A stretch of DNA of 64,000 nucleotides from Fluviicola sp. (GCF_039596395.1 NZ_JBCNJT010000001.1:1771315-1835314); one strand, 5' to 3'; shown: positions 16,369 to 24,297, counted from the first letter of the stretch. The notes: generated by a model not told the origin, from the letters alone. A program made the numbers and translations.

Positions 16369-16941
16369 TTAAAATTGCTTCGGTTTTGATTTGCGGGAAG
16401 CATGTTCCGCCAGTTCATCGATGCGTTTCTGCCTGGTTTCCGGTCGTTTGGCACTCACCAGCCAATACAGCATCATCTTTTTAACCGACTTACTCAGGCC
16501 CAAAAAGTATTCCAGCGCTCCGTCGTAATTGCTGAGTGCTGATTCGAAGTCTTCGGGAAGGGTGAGCGCTTCTACTTCATCGAGAATCGTCCAGGAACCA
16601 TTTTCCTTTGCCCGTTCAATGCTCTCATAACCGGCTGGTGTCATCTGTCCGTTTTCAATCAGGCGCTCGATTTTATCCTTATTGATCTTCGACCAGGTAC
16701 TTTTGGCTTTGCGCTTACTGAAGAACTGGTGCGCCTTTTCGGAGTCGACAGCAACTTTCTTACTGTCTATCCAGCCGAAACACAGGGCTTCGTCTACTGC
16801 TTCGCTCCAGGTAAGTGTTGGTTTCCCGGATGATTTCTTATAGAAAACCACCCAAACAGCCTGTTCTTTCACATGGTTTTTCTCCAGCCATTGACGCCAT
16901 TGGGTGCGGTTTTCGGGGTAAAAAACAGTTATTTCGCTCAT
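16369..16941 (-). CDS. YdeI/OmpD-associated family protein
   Basis: 190 residues. Family features: WLEKNHVKEQAVWVVFYKKSSGKPTLTW, then EAVDEALCFGWIDS, FSKRKAKSTWSKINKDKIERL and a C-terminal region with AKRPETRQKRIDEL. The family is widespread and cytoplasmic; some members are linked to bacteriocin tolerance or OmpD, but no reaction is known. A duplicated copy of its first 28 codons lies upstream at 17110-17193. Confidence 0.88.
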   Translation of the reverse strand: MSEITVFYPENRTQWRQWLEKNHVKEQAVWVVFYKKSSGKPTLTWSEAVDEALCFGWIDSKKVAVDSEKAHQFFSKRKAKSTWSKINKDKIERLIENGQMTPAGYESIERAKENGSWTILDEVEALTLPEDFESALSNYDGALEYFLGLSKSVKKMMLYWLVSAKRPETRQKRIDELAEHASRKSKPKQF

Positions 16942-17283
16942 TGTTTATTCATTTGGGGTGATATGCAGTTGGTTTATCAACCACATAGCACACAGAGAAC
17001 ACATAGTTTTTTGGTATCTAATGGCTGACAAGTACGCAAAAGTGCATAAAAGTAATTTGCATTCCTTAATCGCGAAGAAAAGGAGATTTCTGTAGGAAAA
17101 CTAGCAATAGCCTGTTCTTTTGATGTGGTTTTTCTCCAGCCATTGACGCCATTGGGTGCGGTTTTCGGGGTGAAAAACGGCTATTTCACTCATAATTTAT
17201 TGATTTGATGGACTATGTAGCAATTTTAACCACATAGTCCACATAAGATCACATAGTTTTTTTGTTATCTAATGGCTGACAAA
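16859..17283. repeat. Imperfect direct duplication of the DUF1761-YdeI gene junction
   Basis: The segment 16859-17032 (5' end of the YdeI gene, its upstream region, then ATCTAATGGCTGACA) recurs at 17110-17283 in the same order, offset by 251 bases, with a few scattered differences. The second copy contains the true 3' end of the DUF1761 gene; the first contains a stub of it. Both copies contain 9-base iterations of CACATAG. This is a tandem duplication across a gene junction that has since decayed; the 77 bases at 17033-17109 separate the copies. Confidence 0.8.
17110..17193 (-). pseudogene. Duplicated 5' fragment of the YdeI gene
   Basis: On the minus strand from ATG 17193 it encodes MSEIAVFHPENRTQWRQW and about ten more residues, nearly identical to the start of the intact gene at 16941, then runs out of similarity. 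It has changes (V to A, Y to H) and cannot encode a functional protein. Confidence 0.75.
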
Positions 17284-17681
17284 ATACTGCAAACGATCAA
17301 CATACCAACCAGGTGGAACGTTCCACTGATGATTCCGTAGGGAATTGGTTTCGGCATGTTGGGATTGATAGCTATGTTTACCGTATTGGAAAAGAGATAG
17401 CCAACTCCCGCGATCAAAGCAAATTCAGTGGCATTTGCCAGGGTTTGAATTCCCAAAGCGCGCATCAATAAAGCACTCGTAATAGTAATGACTAAGGAAC
17501 AAACCATCGGGCCAATGAAAAAGATGGGTGTTGAATTTTGGAGTTTCTCTCCTTCTTTCCCCAAAGATCTGGCATATTGCTTTTTGAAAAAGACCGTGAA
17601 CCAAAGTGCTCCCAATACCGAATAAGCCACAAATGCAACAACTACGCTTAGCCAATTGATGGCTGAAATAAACTGAATCAT
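17265..17681 (-). CDS. DUF1761 family membrane protein
   Basis: 138 residues from ATG 17681, where the first helix begins. Four transmembrane helices: INWLSVVVAFVAYSVLGALWF, a second around PMVCSLVITITSALLM, a third in ALIAGVGYLFSN and a last in GTFHLVGMLIVCSIL. The GALWFTVFFKKQY segment and the overall pattern fit DUF1761, whose function is unknown. The longer frame to 17783 is not hydrophobic and overlaps repeat sequence. Its 3' end is the right border of the junction duplication. Confidence 0.82.
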   Translation of the reverse strand: MIQFISAINWLSVVVAFVAYSVLGALWFTVFFKKQYARSLGKEGEKLQNSTPIFFIGPMVCSLVITITSALLMRALGIQTLANATEFALIAGVGYLFSNTVNIAINPNMPKPIPYGIISGTFHLVGMLIVCSILSAIR

Positions 17682-17775
17682 ACTTCTATTTTTTGAATGT
17701 TCCACAAAAATAAATGCGGGTTGTGACAGCCTTATGTCAGGGGTAGAAACAGAATGAGAATGAGAAGCAGAATGA

Positions 17776-17860
17776 GAATCCAAAGCAGATTTTCAATCGC
17801 TTCGGATTAAATGAGAATCCAAAGCAGGTCAGCCGCGGCTGATCGCTTCGGTTAAATGAG
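17776..17860. repeat. 85-base dispersed structured repeat, copy A
   Basis: Two related half-units, each starting GAATCCAAAGCAG and ending TCGCTTCGG(A)TTAAATGA, with a nested perfect palindrome TCAGCCGCGGCTGA in the second. Hand alignment to 55034-55118 gives 74 identities in 85 positions with no gap. It lies between the 5' side of the DUF1761 gene and the 3' end of the regulator gene. Confidence 0.75.
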
Positions 17861-17926
17861 AACGCCTTCGCTGAAGCTATTCGTTGCGAAATGAGAAACG
17901 GTAAAAGGAACAATAAATCCTGCCAG

Positions 17927-18916
17927 TTAATTCACGATGAATTTGTAACCTACTCCGCGGATGTTGACAATTTTGATGCGGGTGTCGGGTTCGAGTTTTT
18001 TACGGAGTTTCGAGATAAAGACATCCAGTGTTCTGCCGATGTAATCGCCTTCATCGCCCCAGACGACTTTGAGGATGTGTTCGCGCTCAACGGTTGTATT
18101 GACGTGGGTGAAAAGAACTGAAAGCAGATCGGATTCCTTGCTGGAAAGTTCGGTCGTTTCTCCTGAACAGGTGATTGTCATGTTCTTCTGATCAAAGGCG
18201 GTATCTCCTATGCGGATTACATCCGGATTGCCGGTTTCAGCGGGTGAAACGGGTACGGATCTTTTCTTCCGGAAGTAAACAAACAACCCGATGAACGCAC
18301 AAATGGAACCCAAAGGCAGCGCAATCATGGAATAGGCGGACTTACCGGGAACAACTGCCGGTTCTTTTTGGGCTCGAACGGATTGCTTTCGGGAAGAAAC
18401 AGGATGAGTTGCCGCCGGATTCTCCATGAAAGCCGGCTGAACAGGAGCCGAATGATACAGGGAGCCGACATGGAGATTGTACCGTTTCAACACGGTGAGG
18501 TAAATGACGTAGCACGCTTTGGATTGATAACGTGGTCCGCACGGCATGAGTTCGGGGTTCACCGAATCTCCTTTTTCATAGCTGTAAACTATTTCGTCGT
18601 TCTCACAGCGCTTTACTTCTACGATGTAGCTGCTTGCTGCTTTCATCTGAAGCATCACCTGATCAACCGTGGCTGCCAGATCGCCGGGATTAAAACCGAA
18701 TGCGTTGCCGAACTGGATTTTATAGCTTTCTCCTTCTTTTTCGATGGGAAAAACGCGTGATGTGCTGTCACCGGAATCCAGCAATACCTGGTGACCAATC
18801 ATCCGCAAGGAAACCAACAGGTGTTTTTCTTCTTTCGGAGTTTGGGCATAACAGGCTGTTCCTCCAGCAAGCAGGTAAAGCAGTACGCCTGTGATAATTT
18901 TCAATTTTCCGGACAT
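17927..18916 (-). CDS. Membrane-bound OmpR-type winged-helix regulator with extracytoplasmic sensor
   Basis: 329 residues. A signal anchor/peptide (ITGVLLYLLAGGTACYA) is followed by a periplasmic domain (about 25-190) with four cysteines, one transmembrane helix (196-215, SMIALPLGSICAFIGLFVYF), a basic stop-transfer FRKKR, and a C-terminal OmpR/PhoB winged helix (225-329) with recognition helix RTLDVFISKLRKKL and wing IRGVGYKF. This is ToxR/CadC logic with the order reversed: sensor outside at the N-terminus, DNA-binding domain inside at the C-terminus. It is a one-component signal transducer without a receiver. The signal is unknown. Direct repeats upstream (18967-19021) are plausible own sites. 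Confidence 0.87.
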   Translation of the reverse strand: MSGKLKIITGVLLYLLAGGTACYAQTPKEEKHLLVSLRMIGHQVLLDSGDSTSRVFPIEKEGESYKIQFGNAFGFNPGDLAATVDQVMLQMKAASSYIVEVKRCENDEIVYSYEKGDSVNPELMPCGPRYQSKACYVIYLTVLKRYNLHVGSLYHSAPVQPAFMENPAATHPVSSRKQSVRAQKEPAVVPGKSAYSMIALPLGSICAFIGLFVYFRKKRSVPVSPAETGNPDVIRIGDTAFDQKNMTITCSGETTELSSKESDLLSVLFTHVNTTVEREHILKVVWGDEGDYIGRTLDVFISKLRKKLEPDTRIKIVNIRGVGYKFIVN

Positions 18917-18923
18917 GGTACTA

Positions 18924-18961
18924 CAAATCTAAGCGAATAGGTATTGAACAGGAAGTGTTCA
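18924..18961 (-). promoter_or_regulatory. Candidate promoter and dyad of the membrane regulator gene
   Basis: On the minus strand TAGATTTG (18924-18931) fits the -7 box and ends 7 bases before the ATG at 18916. In the -33 zone, in place of TTTG, sits a perfect dyad TGAACA-GGAAG-TGTTCA (18945-18961), suggesting an activator- or repressor-controlled promoter. Confidence 0.45.
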
Positions 18962-18966
18962 GACCC

Positions 18967-19021
18967 TAATTTACATTAATTTACATTTGAAATGAAGTTT
19001 TTGGGGAGGAATAATTTACAC
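18967..19021. promoter_or_regulatory. Three direct repeats TAATTTACA upstream of the membrane regulator
   Basis: TAATTTACAT occurs twice head to tail (18967-18976, 18977-18986), and TAATTTACAC again at 19012-19021. OmpR/PhoB-type winged helices bind tandem direct repeats of 10-11 bases, so these may be autoregulatory boxes 50-105 bases upstream of the start codon. The interval 18917-19395 otherwise holds no convincing gene. Confidence 0.5.
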
Positions 19022-19239
19022 TTGTGTGCATCTATAAAAGTCACTTCTCCCGAATAATTCTGGACTCATTTACCTTTAATTCCTGTTTGGTGACTTTTGA
19101 CTCTTCATTCAGTGATCTTTTAGTTTCACTTCATTTGTGTTTTGAACCCCCTGTTACCACAGAGTTTCCGGTTCACCCGAATGAGATTGTTAAGAATTCG
19201 GAGATTTGTTACAGGAGTAACGTTTTAATACTATATCTA

Positions 19240-19272
19240 TACTTGACCCGTACTTGATCCGTACTTGACCCA
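19240..19272. repeat. Three tandem 11-base repeats (TACTTGAYCCR)
   Basis: TACTTGACCCG, TACTTGATCCG, TACTTGACCCA, head to tail, in the non-coding stretch between the SRPBCC gene and the regulator gene. The spacing is about one helical turn, as in PhoB-like operator arrays. Confidence 0.65.
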
Positions 19273-19395
19273 TAGGCGACCTATTGGAGCACATTTTTTG
19301 GCATTTTCAAAGCGGATTCCGGAAAGTTTTCCAGGTCCGTCCGGTTACATTTCCGGGAAACCAAAAAACATGGTTTGAAGCCTGTTTTTCAATGA

Positions 19396-19845
19396 TCAAT
19401 CGTGGAATTTCCCTTCTTCGATCAGCTGCTGAATGTAAGTATTTAAGCGTTCGATGTTTTGTTTCTGTCCTTCATCGGCCTTGTGTGCTTTTACGATGGT
19501 ATTGAACTGCTCTTCGGAATCAAACAGCATGTTCCATTGCAGTTCGGTGCCATTTTCAACTGACTCGAACAAAACGGTAGTTATGAAGTGCGGATTAAAA
19601 TGCTCGAAAACGATTTTCTTTAAGGGGACGATCTCCCTGTAGATGCTCCTGTTCGGGTAATTTGTGCCATCGGGCCCGTGCAGGGTGAGTTTCCACTCTC
19701 CTTCTTCCCGGAAATCCATTTGGTGGATTGTTGTTGAGAAACCGGCCGGTCCCCACCAGTTTACGATCTTTTCGGGATCTGTCCAGGCTTCCCAAATCAA
19801 TACCAGGGGCGCTGTGAATGTTGCTGTTGTTTGAAGTTCCTGCAT
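19396..19845 (-). CDS. SRPBCC (AHSA1-like) domain protein
   Basis: 149 residues, single SRPBCC domain with FTAPLVLIWEAWTDPEKIVNWWGP, MDFREEGEWKLTLHGPDG and YREIVPLKKIVFEHFNP, ending in a helical IERLNTYIQQLIEEG. No ArsR gene is adjacent; it follows the DUF4256 gene on the same strand across a 174-base gap filled by GTTYAAA sequence. Ligand unknown. Confidence 0.88.
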   Translation of the reverse strand: MQELQTTATFTAPLVLIWEAWTDPEKIVNWWGPAGFSTTIHQMDFREEGEWKLTLHGPDGTNYPNRSIYREIVPLKKIVFEHFNPHFITTVLFESVENGTELQWNMLFDSEEQFNTIVKAHKADEGQKQNIERLNTYIQQLIEEGKFHD

Positions 19846-19857
19846 ATTCTAATAAAT

Positions 19858-20018
19858 GAGTTCAAAAGGTTCAAAATCTTCTTCGCTCTGCGAGCTTCGA
19901 AGGTTTAAAAGTTCAAATGTTCCAAACTGTAGCAGACTTGCTTGTTAATCGCTGCGGTTTAAAGGGTTAAAAAAATGTTCAACTTAAAATGCTTTGAACT
20001 GTTTAAGCTTTTGAACTC
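19858..20018. repeat. GTTYAAA-rich inverted element, copy 3 (largest)
   Basis: GAGTTCAAAAG (19858-19868) pairs exactly with CTTTTGAACTC (20008-20018). Between them are many GTTCAAA/GTTTAAA units and their complements, plus a GC-richer insert around 19876-19970. It fills the gap between two co-directional genes. Confidence 0.65.
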
Positions 20019-20019
20019 T

Positions 20020-20580
20020 TTAAACTTTCAGCATTCCGCGGAATCCGCGGGCGGCATAATATGATTCTGCGCCATTGTGGTACGTAAAAACGGTATCATA
20101 GCGCCGGTCGCAGAATATTGCTCCTCCCAATTTACGGATTTCTGCCGGAGTTTTTACCCAACTGGATGTTTTTGTATCGAAATTGCCCAGTTGCTGCAAT
20201 TCGCGGTATTGCTCTTCTGTCAACAGTTCGATCCCCATTTCTGCGGCACGTTCCAGCACGCTTCCTGCAGGTTTGTGTTCTTTGCGGGAATTCCAGGCCT
20301 CGCGGTCGTAGCATAAACTGCGGCGCCCTTTGGGACTTTCGGGTGAACAATCGCAAAACAGGTATTCGTCTTTTTGCTGATCGTATCCAATTACGTCCGG
20401 CTCGCCTTCCGATGCTTCCATTTCGTCGAGCGACCACAATTTCCCCGGATTTGCTTCCAGTTTGGCCTGTATTTTCGACCATTCCACGTCCGGATGGCGT
20501 TTTGTGTTTTTCTCAAAGCGCGCTTTCAGCACTTTGAGCAGTTCTTGTGCTGCTTCTTCGGATAAGGTTTTATTAGTCAT
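20020..20580 (-). CDS. DUF4256 family protein
   Basis: 186 residues. Features of DUF4256: RFEKNTKRHPDVEWSKIQAKL, SLDEMEASEGEPDVIGYDQ, YLFCDCSPESPKGRRSLCYDREAW, and AIFCDRRYDTVFTYHNGAESYYAARGFRG at the end. The invariant-looking Cys, Asp and His residues suggest an enzyme, but no activity is known to me. Its start overlaps the upstream YdeI-like gene by 8 bases, so they are coupled. Confidence 0.88.
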   Translation of the reverse strand: MTNKTLSEEAAQELLKVLKARFEKNTKRHPDVEWSKIQAKLEANPGKLWSLDEMEASEGEPDVIGYDQQKDEYLFCDCSPESPKGRRSLCYDREAWNSRKEHKPAGSVLERAAEMGIELLTEEQYRELQQLGNFDTKTSSWVKTPAEIRKLGGAIFCDRRYDTVFTYHNGAESYYAARGFRGMLKV

Positions 20581-21196
20581 TTTTAGCTGCTTTTTTCCGT
20601 ATCAAATATTCGTTCACATCGTTGAGTCCTTTTCCATCCAGGATATCCGGCATCGATTTTTCAATGCGTGATTCGCGCGTTTTTGCCTGTTTGGGTTGTG
20701 AGAAATGCAGGATGTAGGCTCTTTGCCGGCCCGGAGTCAATGCTTCGAACGCTTGTTTCAAAGCAGGAACTTCTTTAAACTTTGCTGTCAACTCATCCGG
20801 AACGGGATATTCCTTCGTTTTCTTCAGTTCCACTTTCTTTCCCGATTCCTCCACTTCTACTGCCTGGAAAATGTACTTTTTCAAATCAGAAGCTATTGAT
20901 TGAATTTCTTTCAGGCTTGTAAACCGCACCTGTCTTGCACTTTGTACATTTTCAGTTTGCTGAATGAGGATTTTTTCCGGGTCTTTCATCAATGCTCCCT
21001 TGAAGAACAGCAACGCACAGTATTCTTTGAATACATGGATCAGCACGATGTTTTTCTTCTCATAGGTGTAGCACGGACATCCCCACTTCAAATCTTCTGT
21101 GAGGTGACATTCCAGGACGATTTTCCGTAATTCCGCCACCTCCTTTTTCCATTTTTCTTCCTTTTCGAAAAACCAATCAACTTTTGGATTTATCAT
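20573..21196 (-). CDS. DUF1801/YdeI-like protein
   Basis: 207 residues. The N-terminal part (WKKEVAELRKIVLECHLTEDLKWGCPCYTYEKKNI) is the DUF1801/YdhG-like fold with its W-G-x-P motif; the C-terminal part (VPDELTAKFKEVPALKQAFEALTPGRQRAYILHFSQPKQAKTRESRIEKSM) is the bacteriocin-protection/YdeI C-terminal helical region. It is cytoplasmic and starts a short operon with the DUF4256 gene (8-base overlap). Confidence 0.86.
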   Translation of the reverse strand: MINPKVDWFFEKEEKWKKEVAELRKIVLECHLTEDLKWGCPCYTYEKKNIVLIHVFKEYCALLFFKGALMKDPEKILIQQTENVQSARQVRFTSLKEIQSIASDLKKYIFQAVEVEESGKKVELKKTKEYPVPDELTAKFKEVPALKQAFEALTPGRQRAYILHFSQPKQAKTRESRIEKSMPDILDGKGLNDVNEYLIRKKAAKND

Positions 21197-21198
21197 TA

Positions 21199-22980
21199 TT
21201 AATCGTGTTTTTTTGCTCTCAGATTTTTTAAATTTTCTCTAAACGTTTCTAAAAGCGCATCGTTTTTCTCTGCTGCAAGCATAACCGCCTTCTCTTCCAT
21301 TTCAATGGCTTCATTGATCTTATTATTCTGATCCAACACGTATGCGTAACTATCAAACACATTTCCAGATTCCGAAAAAAGTTCAGTATTCAGTTTCAAA
21401 ACAAATTCTGCAGCATTATAATCGTTCATCCCCAGGTAATAATAACCAACTCCATTCAACAAGCTTTCTTTTTCTTCCTCAGATTCCCCGTTCAACGATA
21501 CTGCTTTTTTAAAATATTCTGTTGCCTGCTCCTGAGACTGTTCAGATAACAGTATTTTGGCGTATTCCGAAAAGATTGCAGGAGATCGGGGAAATACCTG
21601 CAAAGAATGGTTTAGCACTTGCTTTGCCTCATTCATTTTCTTTTCTCTCACCAAGTATTCACTTAACAGGATCATTTCTTCTTCCGAAATGTAATAATCA
21701 GCTCTTTCTTTTTCCTTTCGGTGATCAAACTCAACAAGTGCACATTCTATCCCTTGCGAGTATATCTCACAACCCAATTTCTGCACCAAAGACATAAGTA
21801 CCGGATTCCTGTAGGGCTCTTTGTTAATCGTTCTCAACAGTGAAATTCCCTTTAAATCCACGGCAGGAAAATCAAAATTATCGGTCATTGCCACCACTTG
21901 TTTTCTTTCAGGATTGCGCAGAAAGACGGAACGTGAACCGTAACTTCTTCCTTTGTGCCAGATAACTCTTCCGTTGTTCCGGCTGATCGAAATAAACCAG
22001 CCCATTCCATAATAAGATGGTATCGGAGCTCCCAGATCCTTTGCAGTATCGCCACTTGTAAGTATAAATGGCGTGTATGCCAGTTCCTGTAATTCTTTCG
22101 ACAGTAGCTTATTTTGTCTTAAAGCACAGTCAAATCTGGAAAGGTCTCCCACGCAGGAATAAACATTTTCAGATCCTACCAGGAAATCTTTACGTTGCTG
22201 CACAAAATTGACAGAATCGACCGGACTAGCTTCACATGATGCACTGTTCTTCAATTCGTGCGGAACAAGCAAATCCTGCTCCTGAACTCCTTTTGGCAAC
22301 CAATGAGTAATTTTTTGACTGGAAGGAATAAATGTCCGTTTCATACCAGCCGGTTTGAAAACGTATTTATCCATGTAAACGGCAAACCTCATCAGCGAAA
22401 CGCGTTCAACAATGACCGCAAGTAATTCATACCCCACATTCGAATAAATCCATTCGGCTCCCGGTTCTGCAAATAACGTCGGTTTATAGCGCTCAAAAAT
22501 TGCAACCAAGCTGTCATTGTTTACGGGAATTGACAGGTCCACTTCCTCAATCTGGTTCAAACTTTGTTTTAAACCGGAAGTATGAGAAAGTAAATGCTTG
22601 ATTTTTATATCCGGATAGGGAAATTCGGGGATATATTTCAGTACCTGGTCCTCGATATTCAATTTCCCCTGCTGATGCAACTGCAAAATGGCAAGCGCGG
22701 TAAACGGTTTTGAAACAGACCCCAAGTTAAAGATCGAATTGTGTTGAACGATTTCTTTTGTAGTATTATCTCTGAAACCCTCACTTCTTTCAAAAACAGG
22801 CTGGCCGTTGACTGCCACCAATAAATCCCCGTTGAAGCACTTTTTTTCTGAAAACAACTGACATAATGAATCCAAAGAGCGAGTGAATTCCTCCTGTGCG
22901 TTAATGATATTGCTCCCAAAAACAGGAAGCATTAGAAAGATGCAGCGTAACGTCAAGGACTGTCTTGTTTTCATTTTCAA
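21199..22980 (-). CDS. Serine beta-lactamase-like hydrolase with C-terminal TPR region
   Basis: 593 residues. Signal peptide about 1-28. The beta-lactamase/peptidase S12 fold spans about 30-390 with all three boxes: S88-V-S-K91, Y179-S-N181 and H342-K-G344 (the KTG equivalent). Such proteins hydrolyse esters, D-amino-acid peptides or penicillins. The C-terminal 180 residues carry TPR-like helices (MILLSEYLVREKKMNEAKQVLNHSL, LLNGVGYYYLGMNDYNAAEFVLKL, YAYVLDQNNKINEAIEMEEKAV) that may bind partners. Located in the periplasm. It precedes the YdeI-like gene by 2 bases on the same strand, so likely co-transcribed. Confidence 0.9.
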   Translation of the reverse strand: MKMKTRQSLTLRCIFLMLPVFGSNIINAQEEFTRSLDSLCQLFSEKKCFNGDLLVAVNGQPVFERSEGFRDNTTKEIVQHNSIFNLGSVSKPFTALAILQLHQQGKLNIEDQVLKYIPEFPYPDIKIKHLLSHTSGLKQSLNQIEEVDLSIPVNNDSLVAIFERYKPTLFAEPGAEWIYSNVGYELLAVIVERVSLMRFAVYMDKYVFKPAGMKRTFIPSSQKITHWLPKGVQEQDLLVPHELKNSASCEASPVDSVNFVQQRKDFLVGSENVYSCVGDLSRFDCALRQNKLLSKELQELAYTPFILTSGDTAKDLGAPIPSYYGMGWFISISRNNGRVIWHKGRSYGSRSVFLRNPERKQVVAMTDNFDFPAVDLKGISLLRTINKEPYRNPVLMSLVQKLGCEIYSQGIECALVEFDHRKEKERADYYISEEEMILLSEYLVREKKMNEAKQVLNHSLQVFPRSPAIFSEYAKILLSEQSQEQATEYFKKAVSLNGESEEEKESLLNGVGYYYLGMNDYNAAEFVLKLNTELFSESGNVFDSYAYVLDQNNKINEAIEMEEKAVMLAAEKNDALLETFRENLKNLRAKKHD

Positions 22981-23006
22981 TGTTACAACTTTCTTTTTTT
23001 ATTCTT

Positions 23007-23387
23007 TTAAACCGCCAGCTTTCTTTCCGCCGGCCTGAAATACCAAGATACGACAGTTAATACTAAAAGCAAGAGAGAAGGAAAGATTTCACTGGCGGGG
23101 CTTCGGGAAACAATGTGTGAAAATGCAGCTCCCGACATCGCGAAGAAAAATCCGGCGTAGGCCCATTCCTTGAGTACTGGAAATTTCGGGATCAAAACGG
23201 CAATTACCCCCAATATTTTCCAGATTCCGAGCAATGTGAGCAAATAAGTGGGGTAATGTAAAAAAGCCATACGGGCTACGTCCTGTTCCATTTGAAGCAA
23301 CTGAACGATCCCGGTTGAAAGCATTCCCAGGCAAAGCCAGATTGTGGCGATCCAATAGATTATTTTTTTTGTTCTCATTTTTTTCAA
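23007..23387 (-). CDS. DoxX-like integral membrane protein (module B)
   Basis: 126 residues, four transmembrane helices: IIYWIATIWLCLGMLSTGIVQ, LLTLLGIWKILGVIAVLIP, YAGFFFAMSGAAFSHIV and FPSLLLLVLTVVSWYF. The pattern GIWKILGVIAVLIPKFPVLKEWAYAGFFF fits the DoxX-like family (PF13564 type). It is the last gene of module B (ArsR, SRPBCC, DoxX-like), parallel to module A. An internal ATG three codons in is also possible. Confidence 0.86.
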   Translation of the reverse strand: MKKMRTKKIIYWIATIWLCLGMLSTGIVQLLQMEQDVARMAFLHYPTYLLTLLGIWKILGVIAVLIPKFPVLKEWAYAGFFFAMSGAAFSHIVSRSPASEIFPSLLLLVLTVVSWYFRPAERKLAV

Positions 23388-23455
23388 ATTATGAATGATT
23401 AATTATGAATTATCAAGCCGGTTATCTTGATAATTATTTTCTTGATAATTGATAA

Positions 23456-23911
23456 TTAGCTCAATATTTCCTGAATGCGATTATGCGCCATATTGATTCC
23501 CTGTGCGAAGGGAAGTTTCAGGATCTGGTCACGGATCTCATTTGAGCGGTAGATGACGTGCATGGTCAGTTTACTTCTGTCACCGAACAATTCTTCGAAT
23601 TCCAGGAATTCCATCTGGGCCCCGAAAGGCGCATTTTCCATTTCAAAGGTGCGGATGATCTTTTGGTTCGGGATAAAGTCGTGAATGGCTCCGCTGAACC
23701 CGTGTTTATTTCCCATCGGGTCTGTTGTTTCAAACTGGTAGCTGCCGTGTTTTTTGTTTTCCAGCTTCAGGACTTTTGTGCCCATCCACTGCTCCACGAT
23801 ATCGGCTTCTTCGTAAGCTTTGAACAATAAGTGCAAAGGCAGGTCAAATTCCCGGGTGATGATCAATTCCTGTTTGCCATCCTCGGCGTGAATGTGTGTT
23901 TTTCGTTCCAT
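23456..23911 (-). CDS. SRPBCC (AHSA1-like) domain protein (module B)
   Basis: 151 residues, one SRPBCC domain: REFDLPLHLLFKAYEEADIVEQWMG, KHGSYQFETTDPMGNKHGFSGAIHDFIPNQKIIRTFEM, and C-terminal FAQGINMAHNRIQEIL. Between ArsR and DoxX-like genes in the usual order. Probably binds a hydrophobic ligand or sequesters a toxic molecule (inference from the fold). Confidence 0.9.
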   Translation of the reverse strand: MERKTHIHAEDGKQELIITREFDLPLHLLFKAYEEADIVEQWMGTKVLKLENKKHGSYQFETTDPMGNKHGFSGAIHDFIPNQKIIRTFEMENAPFGAQMEFLEFEELFGDRSKLTMHVIYRSNEIRDQILKLPFAQGINMAHNRIQEILS

Positions 23912-23926
23912 GATACAAGTTCAAGA

Positions 23927-23961
23927 GTTTAAAAGGTTCAAAGGGTTTAAAGGGTTTAAAT
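23927..23961. repeat. GTTYAAA array, copy 4 (one arm only)
   Basis: AGTTCAAGAGTTTAAAAGGTTCAAAGGGTTTAAAGGGTTTAAA between the ArsR and SRPBCC genes of module B: a direct array without the inverted arm seen in other copies. Written as parts: AGTTCAAGAG, TTTAAAAGG, TTCAAAGGG, TTTAAAGGG, TTTAAA. Confidence 0.5.
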
Positions 23962-23970
23962 ACTTCGCAA

Positions 23971-24294
23971 TTATTTTTTCTTTTGATAGTTCTTCATGAT
24001 CTCTTCGAGCTTGTTGAAGCGTTCATCCCACATTTGGCGGAAAGGTTCTATGAAATCAGCGACTTCTTTCATGCTCTTTGCATTGATGTGATAGTAAATT
24101 TCCCGTCCGTTTTGAGTTTGCTGCAGCAATTCGCATTCGGTGAGGATTTGCAGATGTTTGGAAACCGTGGGCCGCGCAGTATCGAAATTGGAAGCTATTG
24201 CCCCGGCTGTCATGGATTGGGAAGCCACCAATAACAGGATGGCCCTTCTTGTAGGATCAGCGATTGCCTGAAATACATCTCTTCTTAAATTCAT
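23971..24294 (-). CDS. ArsR-family winged-helix repressor (module B)
   Basis: 107 residues, paralogue of the module A repressor: same [16 protein letters not shown] start and [15 protein letters not shown] wing, but recognition helix [13 protein letters not shown] in place of [13 protein letters not shown]. No metal-site cysteines. It heads module B. Its promoter contains two copies of a 16-base dyad with a different sequence from module A, so the two repressors probably do not cross-talk. Confidence 0.92.
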   Translation of the reverse strand: MNLRRDVFQAIADPTRRAILLLVASQSMTAGAIASNFDTARPTVSKHLQILTECELLQQTQNGREIYYHINAKSMKEVADFIEPFRQMWDERFNKLEEIMKNYQKKK

Positions 24295-24297
24295 CGT

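Noticed and set aside
19024-19257. Plus-strand ORF of 77 codons
   Set aside because: It reads across direct repeats and the 11-base tandem repeats, with no recognisable protein features.
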